This document shows positions 55,757 to 62,859 of a stretch of 64,000 bases of DNA, piece after piece. The notes below the pieces were generated by a model that was given only the letters and a program-made list of their open reading frames with translations, had not been told where the DNA came from and ran no database searches. Within the stretch, counting starts at the first letter, position 1; each line of letters starts with the position of its first letter. A program made the position numbers and the translations under genes. Where the stretch lies: NCBI GenBank assembly GCA_910583855.1, contig CAJTYL010000008.1, forward strand, positions 1-64,000. The letters are read 5' to 3'. This stretch comes from an uncultured Christensenella sp. Lineage in GTDB: Bacteria; Bacillota; Clostridia; Christensenellales; Borkfalkiaceae.

Positions 55757-55793
55757 TGTTAACCGTTAACAGCGTTTTGTGAAAAATTTTCAC
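55757..55793. promoter_or_regulatory. two 15-bp palindromes upstream of the giant promoter
   Basis: TGTTAACCGTTAACA (55757-55771) and GTGAAAAATTTTCAC (55779-55793) are both perfect odd-centred palindromes. Their centres are 22 bp apart, two helical turns, and they lie ~80-120 bp upstream of the -35 box. They look like regulator sites; the second loosely resembles a Rex box but has the wrong spacing. The rest of 55677-55872 is AT-rich and holds no gene. Confidence 0.5.
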
Positions 55794-55876
55794 CCGATTT
55801 TTGACCGAAAATGACGAAAAATGGGCTAAAAATGCGCCGTTTGGGGCTTGGTTGCCGCATATTGCGGGGGGAACCG

Positions 55877-55916
55877 AAACCCCGCCCCCAAACCGCAACG
55901 TTTGGGGGCGGGGTTT
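55877..55916 (-). terminator. very strong hairpin after the symporter gene
   Basis: Perfect 16-bp stem AAACCCCGCCCCCAAA / TTTGGGGGCGGGGTTT with an 8-nt loop. On the minus strand a T-run precedes rather than follows it, so it may terminate imperfectly or act as a barrier that isolates the giant operon. Confidence 0.6.
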
Positions 55917-55932
55917 GCAAAAAAATTTAAAA

Positions 55933-55957
55933 TAAGGCATATTACGGGTTCAATTTT
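55933..55957 (-). repeat. 25-bp dispersed repeat, left inverted copy
   Basis: On the minus strand this reads AAAATTGAACCCGTAATA then TGCCTTA, covering the last four codons and stop of the symporter. It matches 57546-57570 on the opposite strand at 24 of 25 positions, so the two copies bracket the symporter gene as inverted repeats. Confidence 0.7.
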
Positions 55958-57462
55958 TTTCGCCGCCATATATTGCGGGGGGTAATTTTCGTGACCAAAA
56001 GCAAGGGCAACGTAAATACGGAAAAACTTAATCCCCACCCGAAAGCTATCTGCAACCACAGCGGGTAACATAGCCCTTGCGTTGCTAAACGGAAGATTTC
56101 GTACAGCGTTAAAGAGATTAGCACGGCGGGGCTTAAAAATTTGATTGAAGCCCCGAACGCGCGCTTGGGCATTTTCAATTTTTTTGTAAATTTGTTTATT
56201 TCGTCGGCAAGCGCGCACGTCTGTTTGCTTGTGCCGATAATAAGGCACTCCGCAATTCCCAAAAGCAGCACGTTGTAAAAGTTTATAAATCTGTCGTTGA
56301 TGTCAACCACCGTCGGCGCGGCAGTGGTTGCGAAAATCAAAGTTATAGGCGCGCCGCATAGGCACACGATTGCCGCAATACGCTTTTTGGGTTTGCCGCG
56401 CTGCTCGGAAAAGGGGTTTAAAAAAGCTTCCAACATTGAAACGGCTGACTGCACAGCCATCATTGCCAAGGACGAATAGAACAGCGCGCCCACAACCCCG
56501 TTTAGCGCGGTTGCCCCGCCGAACAGCCGACTTATCGCCACGGGATAGACGGCAAACGCCGTTATTATGCCGCTTGCGCCTATTTGGCTTTGAAGTCCGC
56601 AGCCGTAAAGCGTGGTGAACAGAACAACCGAAGCAAGCACCGAAACAAAAAAGTCGGCGGCGGCAATGGCAAGCGAACATTTGAAAATATTTGTGCCTTC
56701 GGGCAAGTACGAGCCGTATGCGGGCATAATTCCTACCACTATCGAAAGCGAAAAAAACACTTGCCCGAGCGCCGTAAGCCATAGCTCTGGGCTGGAAAGC
56801 TTGGAAAAATCGGGCACGAACAGCGCGGCAAGGGCTTGCCCTGCGTTATCGTAGAAAAGCCCGCGCACCGCCAAAAACATAAGTAAGGTTATGGGAATTG
56901 CTACGGTGAATTTGGCGGCTTTTGACAGCGATTTTGCCCCGCCTTTTAGGCAAAGGAACATCAAAACCCACGCGGCGATTATGCACCCCGCAACAAGTAA
57001 GGAAAACCCGCTTATAACTCCGTCGTTCCGCGCCGAGAGAATATCGTTAAAGAAAAACCCGCTTATTTGCGTATCGGTAAGCGCGGGCGCGGTAAGGCAA
57101 AGCGGAACGGCAGTGACCGCCGTGGCGATTATCCAACCCGCAAGTCCCGCGTAAATAAGCGCAGTAAAAACCGAGTTGATGCACGAAGCCCAACCCATAC
57201 GCTCCGCAATTTTTGCACGCGACCCCTTAAGCAGACTTTGCATACACCTCGGCGCGCCCGCCTTTATCTTCCTGCCGAGCGCGACTTCGGCGTTTAAAAG
57301 CGGAAGTCCCAGCGCGACGAGGGCGATTGCGTAAATTACAAGAAAAGCTCCGCCGCCGTACTTGGCGCAAAGCCCGGGGAAACGCAACGCATTGCCGAGT
57401 CCGACCGCCGCGCCTATACTTGCGAGAATGAACCCGCTTTTGGATTGAAATTTTTCAGCCAT
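55942..57462 (-). CDS. sodium-dependent transporter of the neurotransmitter:sodium symporter family
   Basis: A 506-residue, LeuT-fold symporter with about 12 membrane helices, importing an amino acid or related amine with Na+. Family signature near the N-terminus: GAAVGLGNALRFPGLCAKYGGG (broken helix 1 binding Na+ and substrate), then GLPLLNAEVALGRK. The substrate is unknown. The start ATG has no ribosome-binding site; a TATAAT string ends 2 nt before it. The gene is bracketed by 25-bp inverted repeats and by strong hairpins on both sides, so it may be a transferred unit. A sodium gradient from the Na+-type pyrophosphatase could drive it. Confidence 0.94.
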   Translation of the reverse strand: MAEKFQSKSGFILASIGAAVGLGNALRFPGLCAKYGGGAFLVIYAIALVALGLPLLNAEVALGRKIKAGAPRCMQSLLKGSRAKIAERMGWASCINSVFTALIYAGLAGWIIATAVTAVPLCLTAPALTDTQISGFFFNDILSARNDGVISGFSLLVAGCIIAAWVLMFLCLKGGAKSLSKAAKFTVAIPITLLMFLAVRGLFYDNAGQALAALFVPDFSKLSSPELWLTALGQVFFSLSIVVGIMPAYGSYLPEGTNIFKCSLAIAAADFFVSVLASVVLFTTLYGCGLQSQIGASGIITAFAVYPVAISRLFGGATALNGVVGALFYSSLAMMAVQSAVSMLEAFLNPFSEQRGKPKKRIAAIVCLCGAPITLIFATTAAPTVVDINDRFINFYNVLLLGIAECLIIGTSKQTCALADEINKFTKKLKMPKRAFGASIKFLSPAVLISLTLYEIFRLATQGLCYPLWLQIAFGWGLSFSVFTLPLLLVTKITPRNIWRRKKLNP

Positions 57463-57504
57463 ATATTATATATATTGTTACGCGCGCGTGCGTATGATAA
57501 CTAA

Positions 57505-57543
57505 AAAACCCGCCCGCAAACGTAAAGTTTGCGGGCGGGTTTT
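57505..57543 (-). terminator. terminator of the glk-rex operon
   Basis: Perfect 17-bp stem AAAACCCGCCCGCAAAC / GTTTGCGGGCGGGTTTT with a 5-nt loop, followed by TTTT on the minus strand. Confidence 0.85.
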
Positions 57544-57545
57544 AT

Positions 57546-57570
57546 AAAATTGACCCCGTAATATGCCTTA
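57546..57570 (+). repeat. 25-bp dispersed repeat, right inverted copy
   Basis: Reads AAAATTGACCCCGTAATA then TGCCTTA. Inverted partner of 55933-55957 (24/25 identical). The following AATAACG also matches the copy at 60325, where the shared exact core is TATGCCTTAAATAACG. Confidence 0.7.
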
Positions 57571-57591
57571 AATAACGCACTTTTCGGGTTT

Positions 57592-58200
57592 TTAAATCAT
57601 ACTTGAAAGAATAGCAAGGTTTGCCGCCACGTCGATGTTGCGGACTACACATCCTTCCTTTACATGCAGCAAAACGGGCGCAAAATTCAAAATTTTATTA
57701 ATTCCGCAATCAACCAACGTATCGGCAACCGTCTGCGCCGCGCTTGCAGGCACGCAGATAACGGCAAGTCTGGGGGCAAGCTCCGCCAGTTTTTGCGACG
57801 CTTCTTCAAGGTCAAAAACAGGTTTGCCCCCCACATATGTGCCGACTTTCGCACTATCGTTGTCAAAAGCCGCGACAATTTCAATGCCGTAATTACTGAA
57901 TCCGCCGTACGACATAAGCGCCTTACCGACCTCGCCAGCGCCGAATATAACGGCTTTCTTTTTATCGTTACAGCCAAGATAATCTTCAAGCGCGGCAATA
58001 AGCTCCGTGCGGGAGTAGCCCACGCGCGTTCTGCCTTGCGCCGAAGTAAACGCCAAATCTTTTCTTACGAGGACCTCGCCCATTCCCAGCGCGCGCGCAA
58101 TCGAACCGGACGAAATAAACCCGTCCGAATCCAACGATTTAAGATAATTCAAATACACGGGCAGTCGCTGCAAGCTCGTTACGGGTATATCGCTTTTCAT
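57592..58200 (-). CDS. rex: redox-sensing transcriptional repressor Rex
   Basis: A 202-residue NADH/NAD+ sensor that represses fermentation and hydrogen genes until NADH rises. N-terminal winged helix (RLPVYLNYLKSL, ALGMGEVLVRKDLAF). Rossmann domain with VIFGAGEVGKALMSY, AAFDNDSAKVG and VICVPASAAQTVAD. The C-terminal swapped helix is present. It starts 16 bp after glk with SD AGGTG. Likely targets in this window are the hydrogenase and other redox genes, but no clear operator was found. Confidence 0.96.
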   Translation of the reverse strand: MKSDIPVTSLQRLPVYLNYLKSLDSDGFISSGSIARALGMGEVLVRKDLAFTSAQGRTRVGYSRTELIAALEDYLGCNDKKKAVIFGAGEVGKALMSYGGFSNYGIEIVAAFDNDSAKVGTYVGGKPVFDLEEASQKLAELAPRLAVICVPASAAQTVADTLVDCGINKILNFAPVLLHVKEGCVVRNIDVAANLAILSSMI

Positions 58201-58216
58201 TTTATCACCTGTCCTT

Positions 58217-59146
58217 TTATTCCATTACGGCAGCCGCCGCGCCGTAACCGCCCGCTCTGTTGCCGAGCGTTGCACATTCTATCTTCACCGGCGCGTAATC
58301 GGTACCGCCGAAAAGCTCTTCGTCGACGAGCTTCTGAAGTGGTATCGTAAGTCGGGAACCCTGCGCAGCCACGCCTCCGCCTATCAGAATAACCTGGGGG
58401 CGGAAAATGTTTGCCACGTTCGTAAGTCCGCAAGCAAGATACTTCAAATACCAGTTCACAACCATACGCGCCGTTCTGTCGCAGTCCATATATTCAAAAG
58501 CTGTTCTTCCGTCCGCCGTTGCAAGAGAATAGGTTTTCCACATCTCCGAAGAGGTGTCCTCTTCCATCGCCCACTTAGTTCTTGCAGTGAGTGCGCGTGC
58601 AGAGCAATATACCTCAAAGCAGCCGCGCCTTCCGCAAGTGCAGGCGTTACCTCCGCGCTCTATTACCATATGCCCGATTTCGGTACCGGCACCCTTGTAA
58701 CCGTCAAAAAGCTTGCCGTCAATCACCACGCCGCCGCCGACGCCCGTACCGAGGGTTATCATAACGCTGTCCTTATAGCCCTTTCCCGCGCCGAACTTCG
58801 CTTCACCCAAAGCAGCCGCGTTTGCATCGTTGAGCACCTTGACGGGAACGCCCAAATTCTTTATAAGACGGTCCTGAAGGGGGAAATTTTTCAGTTTTAA
58901 ATTGCCGGCAAAGACGATAATTCCGTTTTCGTCAACAAGACCGGGACAGCATACGCCTATGCCGTTCAGCCCCGAAAACGTTTTGCCGGTAAGTCTAACA
59001 AGCTTTTCGGCAATCTCTTCAATGCAACCCAAAAGCTCTTCCCCGACGCGAGTGGGAACGCTGTCCTCACAAACAATTTTCCCCTTTTCGTCTATAACCA
59101 AACCTTTTATCGCCGTTCCGCCGACGTCAAGCCCCATATATAGCAC
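58217..59146 (-). CDS. glk: ROK-family glucokinase
   Basis: A 309-residue sugar kinase phosphorylating glucose with ATP. Motifs: DVGGTAIKG (phosphate), NDANAAALGE (catalytic Asp), LGTGVGGGVV, and EIGHMVIERGG with the zinc site CTCGRRGCFE. ROK proteins include repressors, but there is no N-terminal DNA-binding domain here, so it is the enzyme. It begins at a GTG with GAGGTG five bases upstream. It is the first gene of the glk-rex operon, linking sugar entry and redox control. Confidence 0.93.
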   Translation of the reverse strand: MLYMGLDVGGTAIKGLVIDEKGKIVCEDSVPTRVGEELLGCIEEIAEKLVRLTGKTFSGLNGIGVCCPGLVDENGIIVFAGNLKLKNFPLQDRLIKNLGVPVKVLNDANAAALGEAKFGAGKGYKDSVMITLGTGVGGGVVIDGKLFDGYKGAGTEIGHMVIERGGNACTCGRRGCFEVYCSARALTARTKWAMEEDTSSEMWKTYSLATADGRTAFEYMDCDRTARMVVNWYLKYLACGLTNVANIFRPQVILIGGGVAAQGSRLTIPLQKLVDEELFGGTDYAPVKIECATLGNRAGGYGAAAAVME

Positions 59147-59182
59147 TGTGCCACCTCAGATTATTTTTATTTTTATATTTTA

Positions 59183-59211
59183 AGTATATACCTTCAATTA
59201 AAGTCCGTCAA
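59183..59211 (-). promoter_or_regulatory. promoter of the glk-rex operon
   Basis: TTGACG (complement of 59206-59211), 17-nt spacer, TATACT (complement of 59183-59188). Predicted start near 59176. Confidence 0.8.
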
Positions 59212-59240
59212 GAGCAATCGTAAAAATATTATCTATTAAA

Positions 59241-59262
59241 AAAGCACGCCGACGCGTGCTTT
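59241..59262 (-). terminator. terminator of the nrdD-nrdG-dut operon
   Basis: Perfect 9-bp stem AAAGCACGC/GCGTGCTTT with loop CGAC, 2 bp after the dut stop, followed by TTTT on the minus strand. Confidence 0.85.
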
Positions 59263-59264
59263 GC

Positions 59265-59744
59265 TTATTTGGTACCGGTTGAACCGAAGCCGCCCGCACC
59301 GCGAACGGTTTCCGACAGTTCGTCCGATTCGACGAACTCTGCGGTAAGATAGGGCGTTATAACTAGTTGCGCTATCCTTTCCCCCGCGACAACCGTCTGC
59401 GGAACCGAGGAATGGTTATGTAGCGCAACCTTTACTTCCCCCCGATAGTCGCAATCGACTACGCCGACTTTGTTTGCGGGGGCAAGCCCTTTCTTGGTCG
59501 CAAGCCCGCTTCTTGCATAGATGAGCCCCGCAAAACCGAGCGGAAGCTCAACGGCAAGCCCCGTAGGGACAAGGACCGTCTCGTGCGGGTTTATATTTAG
59601 CTCTTCGTCCACGCAGGCATACAGGTCCGCGCCCGCGGCATATTCACTGCCGTACGAAGGTAAAATCGCCTTAGAACTCAGTTTCTTTATACCGACTCTC
59701 ATTTTTTTGATTTTTGAGCCAAATAATTTTACACTGTTTTTCAT
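59265..59744 (-). CDS. dut: dUTP diphosphatase
   Basis: A 159-residue trimeric dUTPase making dUMP from dUTP, which keeps uracil out of DNA and feeds thymidylate synthesis. All five motifs are present: AGADLYA, ARSGLA, GVVDCDYRGEV, GERIAQLVI and RGAGGFGSTG. The SD AAGGA supports the ATG at 59744, giving a 14-residue N-terminal extension relative to the usual start. It lies 45 bp after nrdG, a coherent nucleotide-metabolism operon with nrdDG. Confidence 0.96.
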   Translation of the reverse strand: MKNSVKLFGSKIKKMRVGIKKLSSKAILPSYGSEYAAGADLYACVDEELNINPHETVLVPTGLAVELPLGFAGLIYARSGLATKKGLAPANKVGVVDCDYRGEVKVALHNHSSVPQTVVAGERIAQLVITPYLTAEFVESDELSETVRGAGGFGSTGTK

Positions 59745-59789
59745 TTGTAATTTCCTTTAAAATCGCGTTAGTTGGCGTATATGTATGGG

Positions 59790-60323
59790 TTAAACTATCG
59801 TAACCTCGTCCCAAAGAATGATTTTATCCTCTTTCAGAGAAGGCTTTAAAAGTATAATCCGCTGGTTTGCGGAACCGCGAAACTTTAAGTTGAAATCCTT
59901 CAAATCCTCAACAAATCTGCCGTCGACGAGGACATCAAGACAGTTAAGCATACGCATAACGTTATCCGCGCCGCCAAGCTTGCCGGTGAGCAAATCTTTC
60001 TCATAGTCGTAGCCCGTAAACGCCCAAAACGACTTTTCGGGGTAAGCTTTTCTCAACGTCTCCAAAAAAGGCGCTAAAACCTTTTGATTTTCGGGCTCGA
60101 ACGGGTCGCCGCCCAACAGCGTAAAGCCCTTTATGTAATCGGGCTTCAGTCCTTCGATTATTTTTTTTTCGATATCTTCGGTAAAAGGCTCGCCGTAATT
60201 AAAGTCCCACGTTTCGGGGTTGAAGCAGTTCTTGCAGTGGTTGCGGCAACCCGAAACGTACAGGGAAACCCTGACCCCCGGCCCGTTGGAAATATCGTAC
60301 CATTTTATCGTTGCGTATTTCAT
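59790..60323 (-). CDS. nrdG: anaerobic ribonucleotide reductase activating protein
   Basis: A 177-residue radical SAM enzyme that installs the glycyl radical on NrdD. The cluster motif is CRNHCKNC, with LLGGDPFEPEN downstream for SAM binding. The N-terminal NGPGVRVSLYVSGC is typical. The start ATG has GGGGG four bases upstream; that leader overlaps one copy of the dispersed TATGCCTTAAATAACG repeat. It follows nrdD by 37 bp. Confidence 0.96.
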   Translation of the reverse strand: MKYATIKWYDISNGPGVRVSLYVSGCRNHCKNCFNPETWDFNYGEPFTEDIEKKIIEGLKPDYIKGFTLLGGDPFEPENQKVLAPFLETLRKAYPEKSFWAFTGYDYEKDLLTGKLGGADNVMRMLNCLDVLVDGRFVEDLKDFNLKFRGSANQRIILLKPSLKEDKIILWDEVTIV

Positions 60324-60324
60324 T

Positions 60325-60355
60325 TAACCCCCGTATATGCCTTAAATAACGGCAT
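60325..60355 (+). repeat. third copy of the dispersed repeat, in the nrdD-nrdG gap
   Basis: Contains TATGCCTTAAATAACG identical to 57562-57577 and a flanking CCCCGTA string, same orientation as the copy at 57546. It overlaps the nrdG ribosome-binding site. Confidence 0.55.
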
Positions 60356-60360
60356 TTTTC

Positions 60361-62487
60361 TTATAAATGGAGTACTCTTGCCTTAATCTCTTTGGTCTTA
60401 CCTACGTTCCAGAAATTCTCGCCGAGGTAGCCGCAGGTACGGCGGGTTACGTTCATTTTGCGTTGGTCTTTATTGTGGCAGACGGGACATTCCCACTCGT
60501 TGTCGTCGTTAATCAGTATTTCACCGTCGAAGCCGCAAACGTGGCAATAGTCGGATTTGGTGTTGAACTCGGCGTACTGAATGTTATCGTAAATAAAGCG
60601 TACAACGTCCTCCATAGCGGTCAGGTTCTGGCGCATATTTGGAATTTCAACGTAAGAAATTGCTCCGCCCGAAGAAATTTTCTGGAATTGGCTTTCAAAT
60701 TGGAATTTTGAAAATGCGTCGATTTTCTCGCGCACGTCAACATGATAACTGTTGGTATAATAGCCTTTGTCGGTTACGTCCTCGATAGTGCCGAAGCGCT
60801 CTTTATCTATTCTCGCAAAGCGGTAGCAAAGGCTTTCCGCAGGAGTGCCGTAAAGCCCGAAGCCAAGCCCCGTTTCCTTCTTCCACTTCTCGCAGTGTTC
60901 GCGCAAAACCGTCATTACTTTAACGGCGAATTTACAGCCCTCTTCGGTGGTGTGGGATACGCCCTTGACAAGCTTCGTCAACTCGTAGAGCCCTATATAT
61001 CCCAAAGATATAGTTGAATAACCGTCTAAAAGGTACTTGTCGATTTTTTCTCCGCTTTGCAGTCTTGCAATCGCGCCATACTGCCAATGCACGGGAGAAA
61101 CGTCGCTCGTTATACCCATAAGCGCGTTATGGCGACACATCAAAGCCTGATAGCACAGGTCAAGCCTTTCTTCCAAAATTTCCCAGAATTTCTTTTCGTC
61201 GCCTTTTGCAAGTATGCCGCATTGAGGAAGATTGATTGAAACTACGCCCTGGTTAAACCTGCCTTCAAACTTGTAATTGCCGTTTTCGTCTTTCCACGGG
61301 GATAAGAACGATCGACACCCCATAGGCGAGAACACGTTTCCTTCGTAATGCTCGCGCATTTTCTTTGCGGAGATATAGTCTGGATAGAGACGCTTTGAAG
61401 AGCATTTAACCGCAAGTTTGGTAAGATAGTCGTACTTCCCGCCCTTTAAACAGTTGTTTTCGTCCAAGACGTAAATGAGCTTGGGGAAAGCAGGAGTTAC
61501 GTAAACGCCTTTCTCGTTCTTTATACCCTGATAACGCTGTTCGAGTATTTCCCCGATGATCATTGCGTTTTCTTCTATGTATTCGTCTTTTTCGTCAAGG
61601 TATAAAAACAGCGTTACGAACGGCGACTGCCCGTTGGTAGTCATAAGCGTGTTAATCTGATACTGAATAGTTTGTACACCCGCTTTAAGCGCTTCCTTTA
61701 CGCGCATATCCACAAAGTGTTTCTTTGTCTCGGCACTGAGCGTGTCGCCGAACTCTTCCTCGCACTGTATTACATACTTGTCCTTCGTGCGCCTTAAATA
61801 TTTGCCGAGGTGCGCCATATTGACGGACTGCCCGCCGTACTGTGAGGACGCAACCGACGCGATAATCTGCGTCGTAATGGTACATGCCGTCTGGAAGGAT
61901 TTGGGACTTTCAATCATCTTGCCGTTCATAACGGTGCCGTTTTCAAGCATATCTTTTATATTTATAAGACAGCAGTTGAAAATAGGTTGCAAAAAGTAGT
62001 CCGCATCGTGAAAATGAATTGCGCCCTCTTCGTGCGCCTTGGAGATATGTTCGGGAAGCAGAATACGCTTCGTAAGGTCCTTGGATACCTCGCCCGCAAT
62101 GAGGTCGCGCTGTGTAGCCGCGGTGCGGGCGTTCTTGTTGGAATTCTCCTCCATAACGTCTTTATTGGAATTTCTTATAAGCGAAAGTATACTCTCGTCC
62201 GTAGTATTTGCCTTACGGATTAAAGCGCGTTCGTACCGATAGAGAATGTACGACTTCATAAGCTGATACTTCTGAAGCTCCATCAGCTTCTCTTCCACCA
62301 TATCCTGAATGTCTTCAACGAGCATTCTCTTTCTGTGGCGGGAAGCGATTTCGTCAACGATAGCCTCAATCTGCGCGTCGGTAATCCTGTCCTCGAAGTC
62401 AACGGCAGAATTCGCCTTGCCGATTGCAACCGTAATTTTCTTCCTGTCGAATTCGCACGTAGTGCCGTCGCGCTTGATAACTTTCAT
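60361..62487 (-). CDS. nrdD: anaerobic (class III) ribonucleoside-triphosphate reductase
   Basis: A 708-residue glycyl-radical enzyme reducing ribonucleotides without oxygen. The N-terminal ATP-cone covers residues ~1-85 (VIKRDGTTCEFDRKKI). The C-terminal zinc site has CHVC and CPVC, and the glycyl radical loop is RRTCGYLGENFW. It is oxygen-sensitive, supporting an obligate anaerobic life. The ATG at 62487 has GGAGG eight bases upstream; a TTG eight codons earlier is rejected. First gene of nrdD-nrdG-dut, under a consensus promoter with NrdR-like boxes. Confidence 0.97.
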   Translation of the reverse strand: MKVIKRDGTTCEFDRKKITVAIGKANSAVDFEDRITDAQIEAIVDEIASRHRKRMLVEDIQDMVEEKLMELQKYQLMKSYILYRYERALIRKANTTDESILSLIRNSNKDVMEENSNKNARTAATQRDLIAGEVSKDLTKRILLPEHISKAHEEGAIHFHDADYFLQPIFNCCLINIKDMLENGTVMNGKMIESPKSFQTACTITTQIIASVASSQYGGQSVNMAHLGKYLRRTKDKYVIQCEEEFGDTLSAETKKHFVDMRVKEALKAGVQTIQYQINTLMTTNGQSPFVTLFLYLDEKDEYIEENAMIIGEILEQRYQGIKNEKGVYVTPAFPKLIYVLDENNCLKGGKYDYLTKLAVKCSSKRLYPDYISAKKMREHYEGNVFSPMGCRSFLSPWKDENGNYKFEGRFNQGVVSINLPQCGILAKGDEKKFWEILEERLDLCYQALMCRHNALMGITSDVSPVHWQYGAIARLQSGEKIDKYLLDGYSTISLGYIGLYELTKLVKGVSHTTEEGCKFAVKVMTVLREHCEKWKKETGLGFGLYGTPAESLCYRFARIDKERFGTIEDVTDKGYYTNSYHVDVREKIDAFSKFQFESQFQKISSGGAISYVEIPNMRQNLTAMEDVVRFIYDNIQYAEFNTKSDYCHVCGFDGEILINDDNEWECPVCHNKDQRKMNVTRRTCGYLGENFWNVGKTKEIKARVLHL

Positions 62488-62558
62488 ATAAGTTTCCTCC
62501 GAATAGTGCAAGTAAAAACAATTCTACCACTTATTTTGTGGTTTGTCAATACCGCCAA

Positions 62559-62574
62559 ATACAATATATTGTGT
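62559..62574 (-). promoter_or_regulatory. NrdR-like box in the nrdD leader
   Basis: ACACAATATATTGTAT on the minus strand, matching the NrdR pattern ACACwATATnTnGTGT closely. It is downstream of the predicted start point, so it could block elongation or be a remote third site. Confidence 0.6.
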
Positions 62575-62632
62575 TAATTGTCAAAAAATTACTTGTCTCC
62601 GCCACTGCCGTATCTTGGGCGCAGCAAAGACA

Positions 62633-62661
62633 AGTATAATACTTACGGAACTCAGTGTCAA
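62633..62661 (-). promoter_or_regulatory. promoter of the nrdD-nrdG-dut operon
   Basis: Perfect -35 TTGACA (complement of 62656-62661), 17-nt spacer, TATACT (complement of 62633-62638). Apart from the promoters and NrdR-like boxes, the 372-bp gap 62488-62859 holds no gene. Confidence 0.8.
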
Positions 62662-62669
62662 GTGTTGGG

Positions 62670-62718
62670 CTACAATATCTTGTGTGAAAATTTTGAACAC
62701 CGCAACTAAATATTGTGT
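62670..62718 (-). promoter_or_regulatory. tandem NrdR-like boxes upstream of nrdD
   Basis: ACACAAGATATTGTAG (62670-62685) and ACACAATATTTAGTTG (62703-62718) on the minus strand. Their centres are 33 bp apart, about three helical turns, the usual spacing of paired NrdR boxes. They sit just upstream of the -35 box. Confidence 0.75.
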
Positions 62719-62824
62719 AACAAAAAACAGCGGCAAATCCACGAAAACGCGCCCAAAACGCTGTTTTTTCGCAAAAAACGAGCAAAAAACTAAAACGAAA
62801 TTTACAAAAACATTGTTTAACCTG

Positions 62825-62853
62825 TTGCTTTTCCACATAACAAGATTTACAAT
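62825..62853 (+). promoter_or_regulatory. promoter of the lipase-like gene
   Basis: TTGCTT (62825-62830), 17-nt spacer, TACAAT (62848-62853). The ATG follows 6 nt after the -10 box with no ribosome-binding site, so the transcript would be leaderless. Confidence 0.65.
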
Positions 62854-62859
62854 TTTATT

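Larger units (their letters stand above)
55854..55985 (+). repeat. short direct repeat at the 3' end of the symporter gene
   Basis: ATATTGCGGGGGG occurs at 55859-55871 and again at 55970-55982, each preceded by a GCCGC-type string (55854-55873 and 55962-55985). The second copy encodes the symporter C-terminus and the first is non-coding, suggesting a small duplication past the stop codon. Confidence 0.55.

Noticed and set aside
57465..57470. TATAAT two bases before the symporter ATG as evidence for a leaderless mRNA
   Set aside because: Too close to the start codon and lacking a -35. The region is a run of TA repeats where such strings occur by chance.
62591..62635. ACTTGTCT/AGACAAGT stem followed by a T-run as an attenuator in the nrdD leader
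   Set aside because: The 5' arm overlaps the -10 box and would lie upstream of the predicted transcription start, so it could not form in the RNA unless the start is elsewhere.
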